Shown: in pieces, positions 16,032 through 22,912 of the stretch
Position numbering within the stretch: position 1 is the first letter of the stretch
Layout of the letters: each line of letters begins with the position of its first letter
Origin: Bradyrhizobium sp. NAS96.2
GTDB taxonomy: Bacteria > Pseudomonadota > Alphaproteobacteria > Rhizobiales > Xanthobacteraceae
Reading direction: 5' to 3'
NCBI RefSeq assembly: GCF_001908235.1
Contig: NZ_LGHK01000237.1
Span: 1-33,056, forward strand
Length of the DNA stretch: 33,056 nucleotides
Notes under the pieces: model-generated
The model's database searches: none
What the model saw: only the letters and a program-made list of their open reading frames with translations
What the model was told of the DNA's origin: nothing
Position numbers and translations under genes: made by a program

Positions 16032-17804
16032 TTACTGGGTTGTTCTGGATGCCGCAAGAATAAGGCGGTCGGACGGCGGCAGGTCGAAGCGCGGTTCAAC
16101 GCCCAAAAGCGGCGCAATTCGGGCGATCACGTTGCCGCCGGTCGGCACCGCGTTCCAGCCCGAGGTGATGAAACCATAGGTCTCCTTCAGCGGCTGCGGC
16201 TCGTCGAGCATGATCAGCAGCTGGTATTTCGGATTGTCGGCGGGCAGGATCGCGGTGAACGCGTTCAGCACGCGCTTCTTGGCGTAGCGGCCGTTGATGA
16301 CCTTCTCCGCGGTGCCGGTCTTGCCGCCGATATAGTAGCCCTTGACGTCGGCCTTCTTCGCGGTGCCGACCTCGGCGTTGAGCCGCATCAGATAGCGCAT
16401 CTTGTCCGAGGTCTCGGGCTTGATGACGCGCTTGGCGAGCGCCATCGCCTCCTGCTCGGTGCGCTTCAGGAAGGTCGGCGGGATCAGGTAGCCGCCATTG
16501 ACCAGCGCGTCGATGCCCATCACCGCCTGCAGCGGCGCCACCGCGATGCCGTGACCGAACGAGATGGTGACGGTGTTCAGTTCGCCCCACTTCTTCGGCA
16601 CGATCGGCGAGGCGCTCTCCGGCAGTTCGGTGCGCAGCCGCTCGAGCTGCCCCATCTTGCGCAGGAAGGCCTTGTGCGCGTCGACGCCCATCGCTAGCGC
16701 AATGCGGCCGGCGCCGATGTTGGAGGAATAGTAGAACACCTCCTTCATGTTGATCATGCGGCCCAGATTGTGATCGTCATGGATCGCGAACTTGCCGTAA
16801 TGCAGCGGGCCGCGCGCGTCCCACATCGAGTTGAGGTCGAACCGGCCGCTATCCAGCGCCATCGCCAGCGTGAACGCCTTGAAGGTCGAGCCCATCTCGT
16901 AGACGCCGGTGGTCAGGCGGTTGATGCGATCGGGATCGTGCGCCTCCTTCGGATTGTTCGGATCGAAATCCGGCAGCGACACCATCGCCACGATCTCGCC
17001 GGTACGCACGTTGGAGACGAGGCCCGAAGCCGCCTTGGCCTTGAACTTCTCCTTCGCCTTGATCAGCTCGTCGCGCAGCGCGTGCTCGACGCGCAGGTCG
17101 ACCGACAATTCCACCGGCTTCTGCAGCCGGTCGGTGGCGAAGCCCGCGCGATGCAGATCGGCCAGACCATTATTGTCCAGCCACTTCTCCATGCCGGCGA
17201 TGCCCTGGTTGTCGATATTGACCAGGCCGATCAGGTGGGCAACCTCGTTGCCGGTCGGATAGACGCGCTTGTTCTCGCGCAGGAAGCCGACGCCGGGCAG
17301 GCCGAGGCGATGGATGTCCTGCTGCTGCTTCGGCGAGATCTCGCGCTTCAGCCAGACGAAGCCCTTGCGCGATGACAGGCGGTCGCGCACTTCGCTGGTG
17401 TCGAGATCGGGCAAGGCCCCGGTCAAGAGCTCGATCGCCTCGTCCTTGTCGATCAGGCGGCGCGGCTCGGCGAACAGGCTCGGCGCCTTGACGTCGGTCG
17501 CGAGAATTTCGCCGTTGCGGTCGGTGATGTCGGGCCTTGCGGTTGCGATCGCGTCCTGCGAGGCGGTGCGCCGCGCGCCATGGCTGTCGGCGCCGACGGC
17601 GAACAGCACGAGCCGTCCGGCCAGCACGCAGTAGACCGCGGCGAAGGCGAGGATCGCAAGACCGACGCGCGCACGCGCCTTGGCGGCACGGTCGACATTG
17701 CTTCCGTACAACAGCGAGCGGATCAGCCGCTGGCGCAGCGGCTCGGCGGATTTTGCTGTCGGTTTGTTGGCGGGCGCCGGATTGGTCATGGCAGGTCCCG
17801 TCAT
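16032..17804 (-). CDS. ftsI: FtsI / PBP3, septal peptidoglycan transpeptidase
   Basis: Class B penicillin-binding protein that cross-links new septal peptidoglycan made by FtsW. With the start at 17804 (MTGPAMTNPAP) it has 590 residues and its ATG overlaps the ftsL stop (ATGA). A longer frame up to 18092 runs antiparallel-free through ftsL and is rejected. Layout: basic cytoplasmic N-terminus, one membrane anchor (47-70), the PBP dimer motif RPDITDRNGEILATD (90-104), then the transpeptidase with active-site STFK (306-309), SSN (360-362) and KTG (495-497, in GGKTGTAEK). A second Met at residue 6 is an alternative start. Confidence 0.96.
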   Translation of the reverse strand: MTGPAMTNPAPANKPTAKSAEPLRQRLIRSLLYGSNVDRAAKARARVGLAILAFAAVYCVLAGRLVLFAVGADSHGARRTASQDAIATARPDITDRNGEILATDVKAPSLFAEPRRLIDKDEAIELLTGALPDLDTSEVRDRLSSRKGFVWLKREISPKQQQDIHRLGLPGVGFLRENKRVYPTGNEVAHLIGLVNIDNQGIAGMEKWLDNNGLADLHRAGFATDRLQKPVELSVDLRVEHALRDELIKAKEKFKAKAASGLVSNVRTGEIVAMVSLPDFDPNNPKEAHDPDRINRLTTGVYEMGSTFKAFTLAMALDSGRFDLNSMWDARGPLHYGKFAIHDDHNLGRMINMKEVFYYSSNIGAGRIALAMGVDAHKAFLRKMGQLERLRTELPESASPIVPKKWGELNTVTISFGHGIAVAPLQAVMGIDALVNGGYLIPPTFLKRTEQEAMALAKRVIKPETSDKMRYLMRLNAEVGTAKKADVKGYYIGGKTGTAEKVINGRYAKKRVLNAFTAILPADNPKYQLLIMLDEPQPLKETYGFITSGWNAVPTGGNVIARIAPLLGVEPRFDLPPSDRLILAASRTTQ

Positions 17805-18256
17805 TGCTGGTCTCCCCCGCCCTGCCCGGAATCGTCGGACACGGGCTGGTCGGCGGCGGGCTGGTCGGTCGCCGGCCTGTCGATCGATCCCGTCGTGCTG
17901 TCGGGCGCGGCGGCGGCCTCGATGGTGTCGATCATCGCGCCGATCGGATCGCGCGAACCGGGCCGCGTGAAGCTCGGCGGCCGCTCCGGCAGGTTCTTCA
18001 GGGAATCGTACTGATTGGCGTTGAGCGGCTTCAGCGGCAGATGGCGTTCGGCAAGCCCCTGCAGCCGCAGCGGCGCATCGAGCTTGGCCCATTCGGCGCG
18101 CAAGGCGGCGATCGCATTGCGCTGCTCGCGGATCTCGGCATTGAGCTGCAGCACGCGTTCGACGCGCGCGGTCGATTCCATCTTGATGCGGTAGACATAG
18201 GACGCCGCGAAGATCAGCATGCCGATGACGAGGAGATGGAGAAGGCGCATCGTCAC
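17801..18256 (-). CDS. ftsL: Cell division protein FtsL
   Basis: Small bitopic divisome protein that, with FtsB and FtsQ, activates FtsW/FtsI. The N-terminal membrane segment is MRLLHLLVIGMLIFAASYVY. A periplasmic heptad-like coiled coil follows (about 28-60, MESTARVERVLQLNAEIREQ onward), then the ERHLPLKPLNANQY segment. The tail is rich in Asp, Gln, Pro and Gly (about 105-151) and probably disordered. The frame opens with GTG at 18256, overlapping the rsmH stop as GTGA; an ATG two codons later (18250) is equally plausible. It lies between rsmH and ftsI, the classic position. Confidence 0.92.
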   Translation of the reverse strand: MTMRLLHLLVIGMLIFAASYVYRIKMESTARVERVLQLNAEIREQRNAIAALRAEWAKLDAPLRLQGLAERHLPLKPLNANQYDSLKNLPERPPSFTRPGSRDPIGAMIDTIEAAAAPDSTTGSIDRPATDQPAADQPVSDDSGQGGGDQQ

Positions 18257-19248
18257 CCTCCCCGCTTCAGGTCGGACAGCCGCGGCCAGGACGGCAGGTC
18301 ATCGTCCGCATGCGCGGGCGCGGCGGTGCGTTCGGCCGCGCGCAGTTTTGCGGAACGCGCGCGCGGATTCGTCGCGATCTCCGCATCGGATGGCACAACC
18401 GGCCGCTTGGTCAGGATCTGAAAGCTCGGCGCGGCCTGTGCGACCTCGGGCAGATGCCGCGAGCCGGCGGACACCTTGCCGCGTTCGGTGAGGAAATTCT
18501 TGACGATGCGGTCTTCTAGCGAATGGAACGAGACCACGGCGAGCCGGCCGCCCGGCTTCAGCACGCGCTCGGCCGCCGCGAGCGCCTGGTGCAGCTCGTC
18601 GAGCTCTTCATTGACGAAGATGCGCAGCGCCTGAAACGTCCGCGTCGCCGGATGGATCTCGTTCGGCTTGGCGCGCACGACTTTCGCGACGATGTCGGCA
18701 AGCGCCTCGGTCGTCGTGATCGGCGCCTCCTTGCGCGCGGCGACGATCGCGCGCGCAACGCCGCGCGAATGGCGCTCCTCGCCGAAGATGTAGATGATGT
18801 CGGCGAGCTGCTTTTCGGTCGCGGTGGCGACCACATCCGCCGCGGTCGGGCCGCTCTGGGCCATCCGCATGTCGAGCGGGCCGCTCAGGCGGAAGGAGAA
18901 TCCGCGCTCGGCCTGGTCGAGCTGCATCGAGGAGACGCCGACATCCATCACGACGCCGTCGACCGCATCCACGCCCTGCGCGGCGCAGGCCTCGGCGAGT
19001 TCAGAGAAGCGATCCTCGACCAGCGTCAGCCGGCCGCCCGCGCCGTCGACCAGATCGAAACCGCCTGTGATCGCAGTGCGGTCGCGGTCAATGCCGATCA
19101 CGCGGGTATCGGCGACGTCGAGAATCATGCGGCTATAGCCGCCAGCGCCGAAGGTCGCGTCGACATAGATGCCGCCGGCGCGCGGTTCGAGATAGGCGAC
19201 CGCCTCGCGGCCCAGCACTGAAATGTGACGCGGCGCACGCTCGCTCAT
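18253..19248 (-). CDS. rsmH: 16S rRNA (cytosine-1402-N4)-methyltransferase RsmH (MraW)
   Basis: SAM-dependent methyltransferase modifying C1402 in the 16S rRNA decoding centre; it usually opens dcw clusters. I chose the ATG at 19248 (MSERAPRHISVLGREAV), which gives 331 residues. The upstream extension to 19530 in the same frame includes repeat-derived, Arg-rich sequence. Motif I, VDATFGAGGYS (29-39), binds SAM. Further family blocks are DGVVMDVGVSSMQLD, RGFSFRLSGPLDMRM, FQALRIFVNEELDEL and VVSFHSLEDRIVK. The stop overlaps ftsL. No mraZ gene precedes it. Confidence 0.96.
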   Translation of the reverse strand: MSERAPRHISVLGREAVAYLEPRAGGIYVDATFGAGGYSRMILDVADTRVIGIDRDRTAITGGFDLVDGAGGRLTLVEDRFSELAEACAAQGVDAVDGVVMDVGVSSMQLDQAERGFSFRLSGPLDMRMAQSGPTAADVVATATEKQLADIIYIFGEERHSRGVARAIVAARKEAPITTTEALADIVAKVVRAKPNEIHPATRTFQALRIFVNEELDELHQALAAAERVLKPGGRLAVVSFHSLEDRIVKNFLTERGKVSAGSRHLPEVAQAAPSFQILTKRPVVPSDAEIATNPRARSAKLRAAERTAAPAHADDDLPSWPRLSDLKRGG

Positions 19249-19338
19249 GCGCGGTCCCCGGACAGGGCCGCGTAACTGGCATGCAAGCTGGTTGCGCGCC
19301 GATCCATTGCGTCTCGAATCCTCGCGGGAGCCCTTTCC

Positions 19339-19425
19339 GTTCCGATCGGATCGGAACGGGGCTCCAGATTCTTGTCTTGACGCGTTTTCTTCACGCGAAC
19401 CGGTATCCACTTCGCTCGAAAACGC
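19339..19425. repeat. Dispersed repeat upstream of rsmH
   Basis: It begins with the perfect palindrome GTTCCGATC-G-GATCGGAAC (19339-19357) and continues with CTTGTCTTGACGCG, TTTTCTTCACGCGAACCGG and TATCCACTTCGCTCG. I recognise the whole from memory as a widespread Bradyrhizobium intergenic element. The palindrome is related to the GATCCGATCGGAA segment of the ftsI-murE repeat. Confidence 0.8.
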
Positions 19426-19613
19426 TCTTGCCCGACCGTTCCGGCGAAAAAGCCGCCGCGTGATGCCAGCGCCAACTCCCGTCCTCGGCCGCAAATCCTG
19501 ATATCCGACCGGAATTGGGAGGGTTTCCATGGGATTTCGCGCAAACAGCGGGGCTCAGCGTCCTCAGGCCGTCCCCCGAAACCGGTTCGGCACTTCACCT
19601 CTCAGTAACGGCA

Positions 19614-19625
19614 CTTAACGTTAAG
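19614..19625. promoter_or_regulatory. Perfect palindrome CTTAACGTTAAG
   Basis: A 12-bp perfect palindrome in the AT-rich part of the rsmH-amidase region, followed by another AACGTT seven bases on. It contains two TTAA half-sites and could bind a dimeric regulator. No specific protein can be named. Confidence 0.35.
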
Positions 19626-19751
19626 AAAACGTTGATGATCGGTTAGCGGAATCGCGCGAGTTTGATCCGCATTCGAGTGATGCCCTCGGCGCCCGCTCCG
19701 GTCATAATGCGCGGCCCTGGAGCCCGAGAGGCCGATTGCGCGGCCCTGCAC

Positions 19752-19768
19752 GGTAAAGGAATAGTAAA
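19752..19768 (-). promoter_or_regulatory. CtrA-like box TTTA-N7-TTTACC upstream of rsmH/amidase
   Basis: On the minus strand the sequence is TTTACTATTCCTTTACC. It has the same 4-7-6 architecture as the site at 3782-3798, in the same orientation relative to the dcw genes. It is 61 bp upstream of the amidase ATG and about 500 bp upstream of rsmH, so it could serve either gene. Confidence 0.4.
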
Positions 19769-19829
19769 CGCCTATTTGTTTATCCATATGTCAAAATGCG
19801 TACTCCTGGTTTGGGTTTGAGTGATTCGT

Positions 19830-20702
19830 ATGGCTTCTGGTTCGTCCTCGTCCGGCAACGCTGATCCGAAGCGTCAGCGCGTCCTTCCTGTTCCGAAGGG
19901 CGTGGCCGACGTGAAGACGTTCACGCCGGATTCCTCGATCGCCTCCGACGTCATCCCGTCGGTGAATTTCGGCGACCGCGCGGGCGACCGGCAGCCCGAC
20001 ATGATCGTGCTGCACTACACCGGCATGCCCGATGTCGAGGGCGCGATCGCCCAGCTCTGCACCGCCGGCACCGAGGTCTCGGCGCACTACATCGTGCTCG
20101 AGGACGGCCGCATCGTGCAATGCGTGCCGGAGAGCAAGCGCGCCTGGCACGCCGGCGTCTCCGCCTGGGCCGGCGAGGACGACATCAATTCCTGCTCGAT
20201 CGGCGTCGAGATCGTCAATCGCGGTCACGATTGGGGCTATCCCGACTTCCCGCTGCGCCAGATCGCGGCCGTCATCGCGCTGTGCCGCGGCATCATGCTT
20301 CGCCGCAAGGTGGTCTCGCATCGCGTGCTCGGCCATTCCGACGTCGCGCCGGGGCGCAAGAAGGATCCCGGCGAGAAATTCCCGTGGCACTCGCTGGCCA
20401 ATTCCGGCGTCGGGCACTGGGTGCAGCCGGCGCCGGTCGTGCGCGGCGACGCGCTGCAGCTCGGTGCGATCAGCGATGCCGTCTCCAATATGCAGGCCGC
20501 GTTCCGCCGCTACGGCTACAACATTCCGACCAACGGCAAGTTCGACGGCCCGACCATGGAAGTCGTCACCGCCTTCCAGCGCCACTTCCGCCCCGAGCGC
20601 GTCGACGGGATCGCCGACCGCTCAACCATGGCGACGCTGTACGCGCTGCTCGAGAGCCTGCCGCCGGATGCGGCGACGGCGGTTGTGGCGAAGGCCAAGT
20701 AG
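19830..20702 (+). CDS. N-acetylmuramoyl-L-alanine amidase (AmpD/AmiD type) with peptidoglycan-binding domain
   Basis: Zinc amidase that cleaves the MurNAc-L-Ala bond of muropeptides or murein. The Amidase_2 domain spans about 50-185: Zn ligands His62 (VLHYTG), His169 (GHSDVAPG) and Asp179, with catalytic Glu127 (SIGVEIVN) and Lys177, matched to AmpD from memory. A PG_binding_1 domain follows (about 207-283, ISDAVSNMQAAFRRYGY, NGKFDGPTM, VVTAFQRHFRP). The N-terminus is Ser/Lys/Arg-rich with no visible signal peptide or lipobox, so a cytoplasmic (recycling) or non-classical location must be considered. The frame also allows a GTG at 19821; the ATG at 19830 is preferred. It is divergent from the dcw cluster. 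Confidence 0.9.
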   Translation: MASGSSSSGNADPKRQRVLPVPKGVADVKTFTPDSSIASDVIPSVNFGDRAGDRQPDMIVLHYTGMPDVEGAIAQLCTAGTEVSAHYIVLEDGRIVQCVPESKRAWHAGVSAWAGEDDINSCSIGVEIVNRGHDWGYPDFPLRQIAAVIALCRGIMLRRKVVSHRVLGHSDVAPGRKKDPGEKFPWHSLANSGVGHWVQPAPVVRGDALQLGAISDAVSNMQAAFRRYGYNIPTNGKFDGPTMEVVTAFQRHFRPERVDGIADRSTMATLYALLESLPPDAATAVVAKAK

Positions 20703-20797
20703 CCCCGCTTTTTTCCCGCCAAATGCGCGTGCGCAAATGGAACTTTTGACCACGTGCCGCCTTTTTTAGCTGGGGCGGTCTGAGTGGAGATTCGTCC

Positions 20798-21022
20798 ATG
20801 TTCAAAGCACTCATCGCGGGAGCTGCCGCTATCGGCCTCATTGTCGCTCCGGCAGCCGCAGGCGCCATGTCGACCCAGGGCAAAACCACGTCGACCATGC
20901 ACAAGACCCACAAGGTCCATCATGCGCAGAAGAAGATGGCACCGGGCACCACCACCGGCATGTCGAGCGGAACGACGACCGGACAATCGACCGGCGGCGC
21001 CAAGGCGAAGACCGGATATTGA
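20798..21022 (+). CDS. Small secreted Thr/Lys/His-rich protein, function unknown
   Basis: A 74-residue ORF with a clear signal peptide: MFKALIAGAAAIGLIVAPAAAGA, probably cut after one of the AXA sites near residue 20-23. The mature part is low-complexity and basic. It has HKTHKVHHAQKK (about 35-46), then TTTG repeats (PGTTTGMSSGTTTGQSTGG) and the end AKAKTGY. No cysteine is present. GTGGAG precedes the ATG at suitable distance, supporting translation. It is 95 bp downstream of the amidase gene and could be co-transcribed. I do not recognise a family; a role at the cell wall or in the periplasm is only suggested by the signal peptide and neighbour. Confidence 0.7.
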   Translation: MFKALIAGAAAIGLIVAPAAAGAMSTQGKTTSTMHKTHKVHHAQKKMAPGTTTGMSSGTTTGQSTGGAKAKTGY

Positions 21023-21038
21023 GCACGGCCAACGCCGC

Positions 21039-21077
21039 ACGGCACGCTGACGATCTTTGATGTGAGAAACGTGCCGT
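21039..21077. terminator. Possible terminator hairpin between convergent genes
   Basis: Eight-base arms ACGGCACG and CGTGCCGT are separated by 23 bases, in the 83-bp gap between the small secreted protein gene and the convergent sigma factor gene. There is no T-tract, so intrinsic termination is uncertain. Confidence 0.25.
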
Positions 21078-21105
21078 CGCAGGCCACGCACGGGATGAGG
21101 TGACG

Positions 21106-22392
21106 TCACCCCATCTCGGCGATGCGGCGTGCGTAGAGCCGCCGCAGTGGCTCGAGTTGCGTCGCGGCGGTTGCGGCGAGATAGGCCTGTCGTGCTTCGT
21201 CCTTGCGGCCGAGGCGGCGCAGCAGATCGGCGCGCACCGCGGGCAACTGGTCGTATCCCCTGAGGGTGCCGCGCGCATCCAGCGCATCGATCAGATCGAG
21301 TGCGCGCGCCGGTCCGTCGACCATCGACACCGCGGCCGCGTGATTGAGCTCGATCACCGGCGACGGGCTGATGCGCAGCAACACTTCATAAAGACCGGCG
21401 ATCTGCGGCCAGTCGGTATCCTCATAGCTCGGCGCCCGCGCATGCAGCGCGGCGATCGCGGCCTGCACGGCGTAGGATTGCGGCCGGCCCGGCATCTGCA
21501 GCGCCTCCTCGACCAGCTTCACACCTTCGGCGATCTGCTCGACATCCCACAGCGAACGGTCCTGCTCCTCGAGCAGCACGATGTCGCCGCCGGCGGTCTG
21601 GCGGCCGGCGCGGCGCGCGTCGTGCAGCAGCATCAGCGCCAAGAGGCCCTTGATCTCGCCGCGTGCCGGAATCAGCCCATCGAGCAGCCGCGCCAGCCGG
21701 ATCGCCTCGCGCGCAAGATCGGGCCGCATCAAATCCTCGCCGGCGGTCGCCGCATAGCCTTCGGTGAAGACGAGATAGATCACCGCGAGCACGCCGGTGA
21801 GGCGCGGCTCCAGCGCCTCGCGCTCCGGCACCTCATAGGGAATGCCGGCGAGCTTGATCTTCTGCTTGGCGCGCAAGAGGCGCTGCGCCATCGCGTCCTC
21901 GCTCGCCAGGAAGGCGCGCGCGACCTCTGCCGTCGTCAGCCCGCAGACCGTGCGCAGGGTCAGCGCAACCTGCACCTCGGCGGCAAAGGACGGATGGCAG
22001 CAGGTGAAGATCAGCCGCAGCATGTCGTCGTCGAGCGTCGCATCGGCAGGCTCGGACGGCGCCTCCGCATCCAGCAACAATTGATGCGTCAGCTCCTGCT
22101 GCTTGCCGCGAAACGCAACCGCGCGGCGGACGCGGTCGATCGCCTTGTTGCGCCCGACATTGACCAGCCAGGCGCGCGGATTGGCGGGGAATTCACCGAT
22201 CGGCCAGCGTTGCAGCGCGATCGCAAACGCATCCTGAAGCGCATCCTCGGCCAGATCGAAATCGCCGACGAGGCGGATCAGCGTCGCGAGCGCCCGGCCC
22301 GCCTCGTCGCGAAACACTTTTTCGATCTGGCTCGGGGTCATGGCGATCGATCGCGTTTGCGGCTGCGCAACCGGCGCAGCCGCTGGGTCCAT
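21106..22392 (-). CDS. ECF42-type RNA polymerase sigma factor with long C-terminal extension
   Basis: The N-terminal part is an extracytoplasmic-function sigma factor. Region 2 lies at about 20-90 (LIRLVGDFDLAEDALQDAFAIAL, NPRAWLVNVGRNKAIDRVRR). Region 4 lies at about 125-180 (LTLRTVCGLTTAEVARAFL, AMAQRLLRAKQKI). About 240 further residues follow (VPEREALEPRLTGVLAVIYL, FTEGYAA, then TPR-like helices to LRRLYARRIAEMG), the DUF6596-type extension of group ECF42. This group lacks a classical anti-sigma factor and is coupled to DGPF proteins; the DGPF gene here lies 16 bp upstream on the same strand. Met at 22341 (MTPSQIEKVF) is an alternative start; neither has a strong ribosome site. Confidence 0.9.
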   Translation of the reverse strand: MDPAAAPVAQPQTRSIAMTPSQIEKVFRDEAGRALATLIRLVGDFDLAEDALQDAFAIALQRWPIGEFPANPRAWLVNVGRNKAIDRVRRAVAFRGKQQELTHQLLLDAEAPSEPADATLDDDMLRLIFTCCHPSFAAEVQVALTLRTVCGLTTAEVARAFLASEDAMAQRLLRAKQKIKLAGIPYEVPEREALEPRLTGVLAVIYLVFTEGYAATAGEDLMRPDLAREAIRLARLLDGLIPARGEIKGLLALMLLHDARRAGRQTAGGDIVLLEEQDRSLWDVEQIAEGVKLVEEALQMPGRPQSYAVQAAIAALHARAPSYEDTDWPQIAGLYEVLLRISPSPVIELNHAAAVSMVDGPARALDLIDALDARGTLRGYDQLPAVRADLLRRLGRKDEARQAYLAATAATQLEPLRRLYARRIAEMG

Positions 22393-22408
22393 CAGGTTGA
22401 CGGCGCCA

Positions 22409-22765
22409 TCACGGATTATCGTAGATCATGACCGGCCTGACTTCGATCGAGCCGGTCTTGGCGCCGGGAATCCGCGCCGCAAGGCCGAGCGCGGTGTCGA
22501 GATCCTTGGCCTCGACCAGATAGTAGCCGCCGAGTTGCTCTCGGGTTTCCGCGAACGGCCCATCGGTGGTCAGCGTCTTGCCGTCGCGGACCCGCACGGT
22601 GGTCGCCGTCGACACCGGCTGCAGCCCGTCGCCAGCCTTGAAGTGCCCGCTCTGGATGATCGACTGGGTGTAGGCTCCGTACTCCGCCGTCACCGCCTTA
22701 CGTTCGTCGGCATTCATGCGGCCATATTCCGCGTCGCTCCGGTAGATCAGCAACAGGTACTGCAT
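22409..22765 (-). CDS. YciI-like DGPF-domain protein
   Basis: A 118-residue protein of the YCII/DGPF fold: MQYLLLIYRSDAEYG at the start, the name-giving TDGPFAETREQLGGYY (67-82), and the closing IEVRPVMIYDN. Family members are small ferredoxin-like proteins whose biochemical role is mostly unknown; in ECF42 modules they are the usual sigma target and partner. The ATG at 22765 follows a strong AGGAGAG site, better than the upstream start in the same frame at 22801. It probably forms an operon with the sigma gene. Confidence 0.9.
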   Translation of the reverse strand: MQYLLLIYRSDAEYGRMNADERKAVTAEYGAYTQSIIQSGHFKAGDGLQPVSTATTVRVRDGKTLTTDGPFAETREQLGGYYLVEAKDLDTALGLAARIPGAKTGSIEVRPVMIYDNP

Positions 22766-22804
22766 CTCATCTCTCCTCTTGATCGGCTGGATCGCCGACA
22801 CCCA

Positions 22805-22831
22805 GTCGAACGGGCGGCAGGCGGGACGACA
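22805..22831 (-). promoter_or_regulatory. Candidate ECF42 promoter of the DGPF gene
   Basis: On the minus strand TGTCGTC is followed 16 bases later by CGAC, about 40 bp upstream of the DGPF start codon. This resembles the TGTCGA / CGTC-type promoters reported for ECF42 autoregulated loci, as I recall them. Spacing and position fit, but the motif is short. Confidence 0.35.
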
Positions 22832-22876
22832 TCTTCAGGATAAATTATTTTGGCGGCCTTGGCGGGGCTAATCCGC

Positions 22877-22905
22877 TTGACGGGACCGCCCGAAACGCCC
22901 ATGCC
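22877..22905 (+). promoter_or_regulatory. Candidate promoter of rnpB
   Basis: TTGACG (22877-22882) is a good -35 element. The -10 region at 17-18 bp spacing (CATGCC or ATGCCA) is weak, as is common in GC-rich alphaproteobacteria. Transcription would start near 22912-22913, exactly where the P1 helix of RNase P RNA begins, which supports the call. Confidence 0.5.
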
Positions 22906-22912
22906 ATGGGCG

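Larger units (their letters stand above)
19249..19829. other. Divergent control region between rsmH and the amidase gene
   Basis: A 581-bp gap between the divergently read dcw cluster and the amidase gene. The half near rsmH (19330-19425) holds a dispersed repeat. The other half is AT-richer and carries the palindrome CTTAACGTTAAG (19614-19625) and a CtrA-like box (19752-19768). No MraZ-like or other credible ORF was found on either strand. If transcription of the dcw cluster starts near the palindrome, the 5' leader would be roughly 350 nt. Confidence 0.6.

Noticed and set aside
17805..18092. N-terminal extension of the ftsI frame
   Set aside because: It would overlap almost all of ftsL in another frame. 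The ATGA overlap at 17804 and the normal FtsI length favour the shorter form.
19249..19530. N-terminal extension of RsmH by 94 residues
   Set aside because: The extension translates a dispersed repeat, while MSERAPRHISVLGREAV at 19248 matches the family start.
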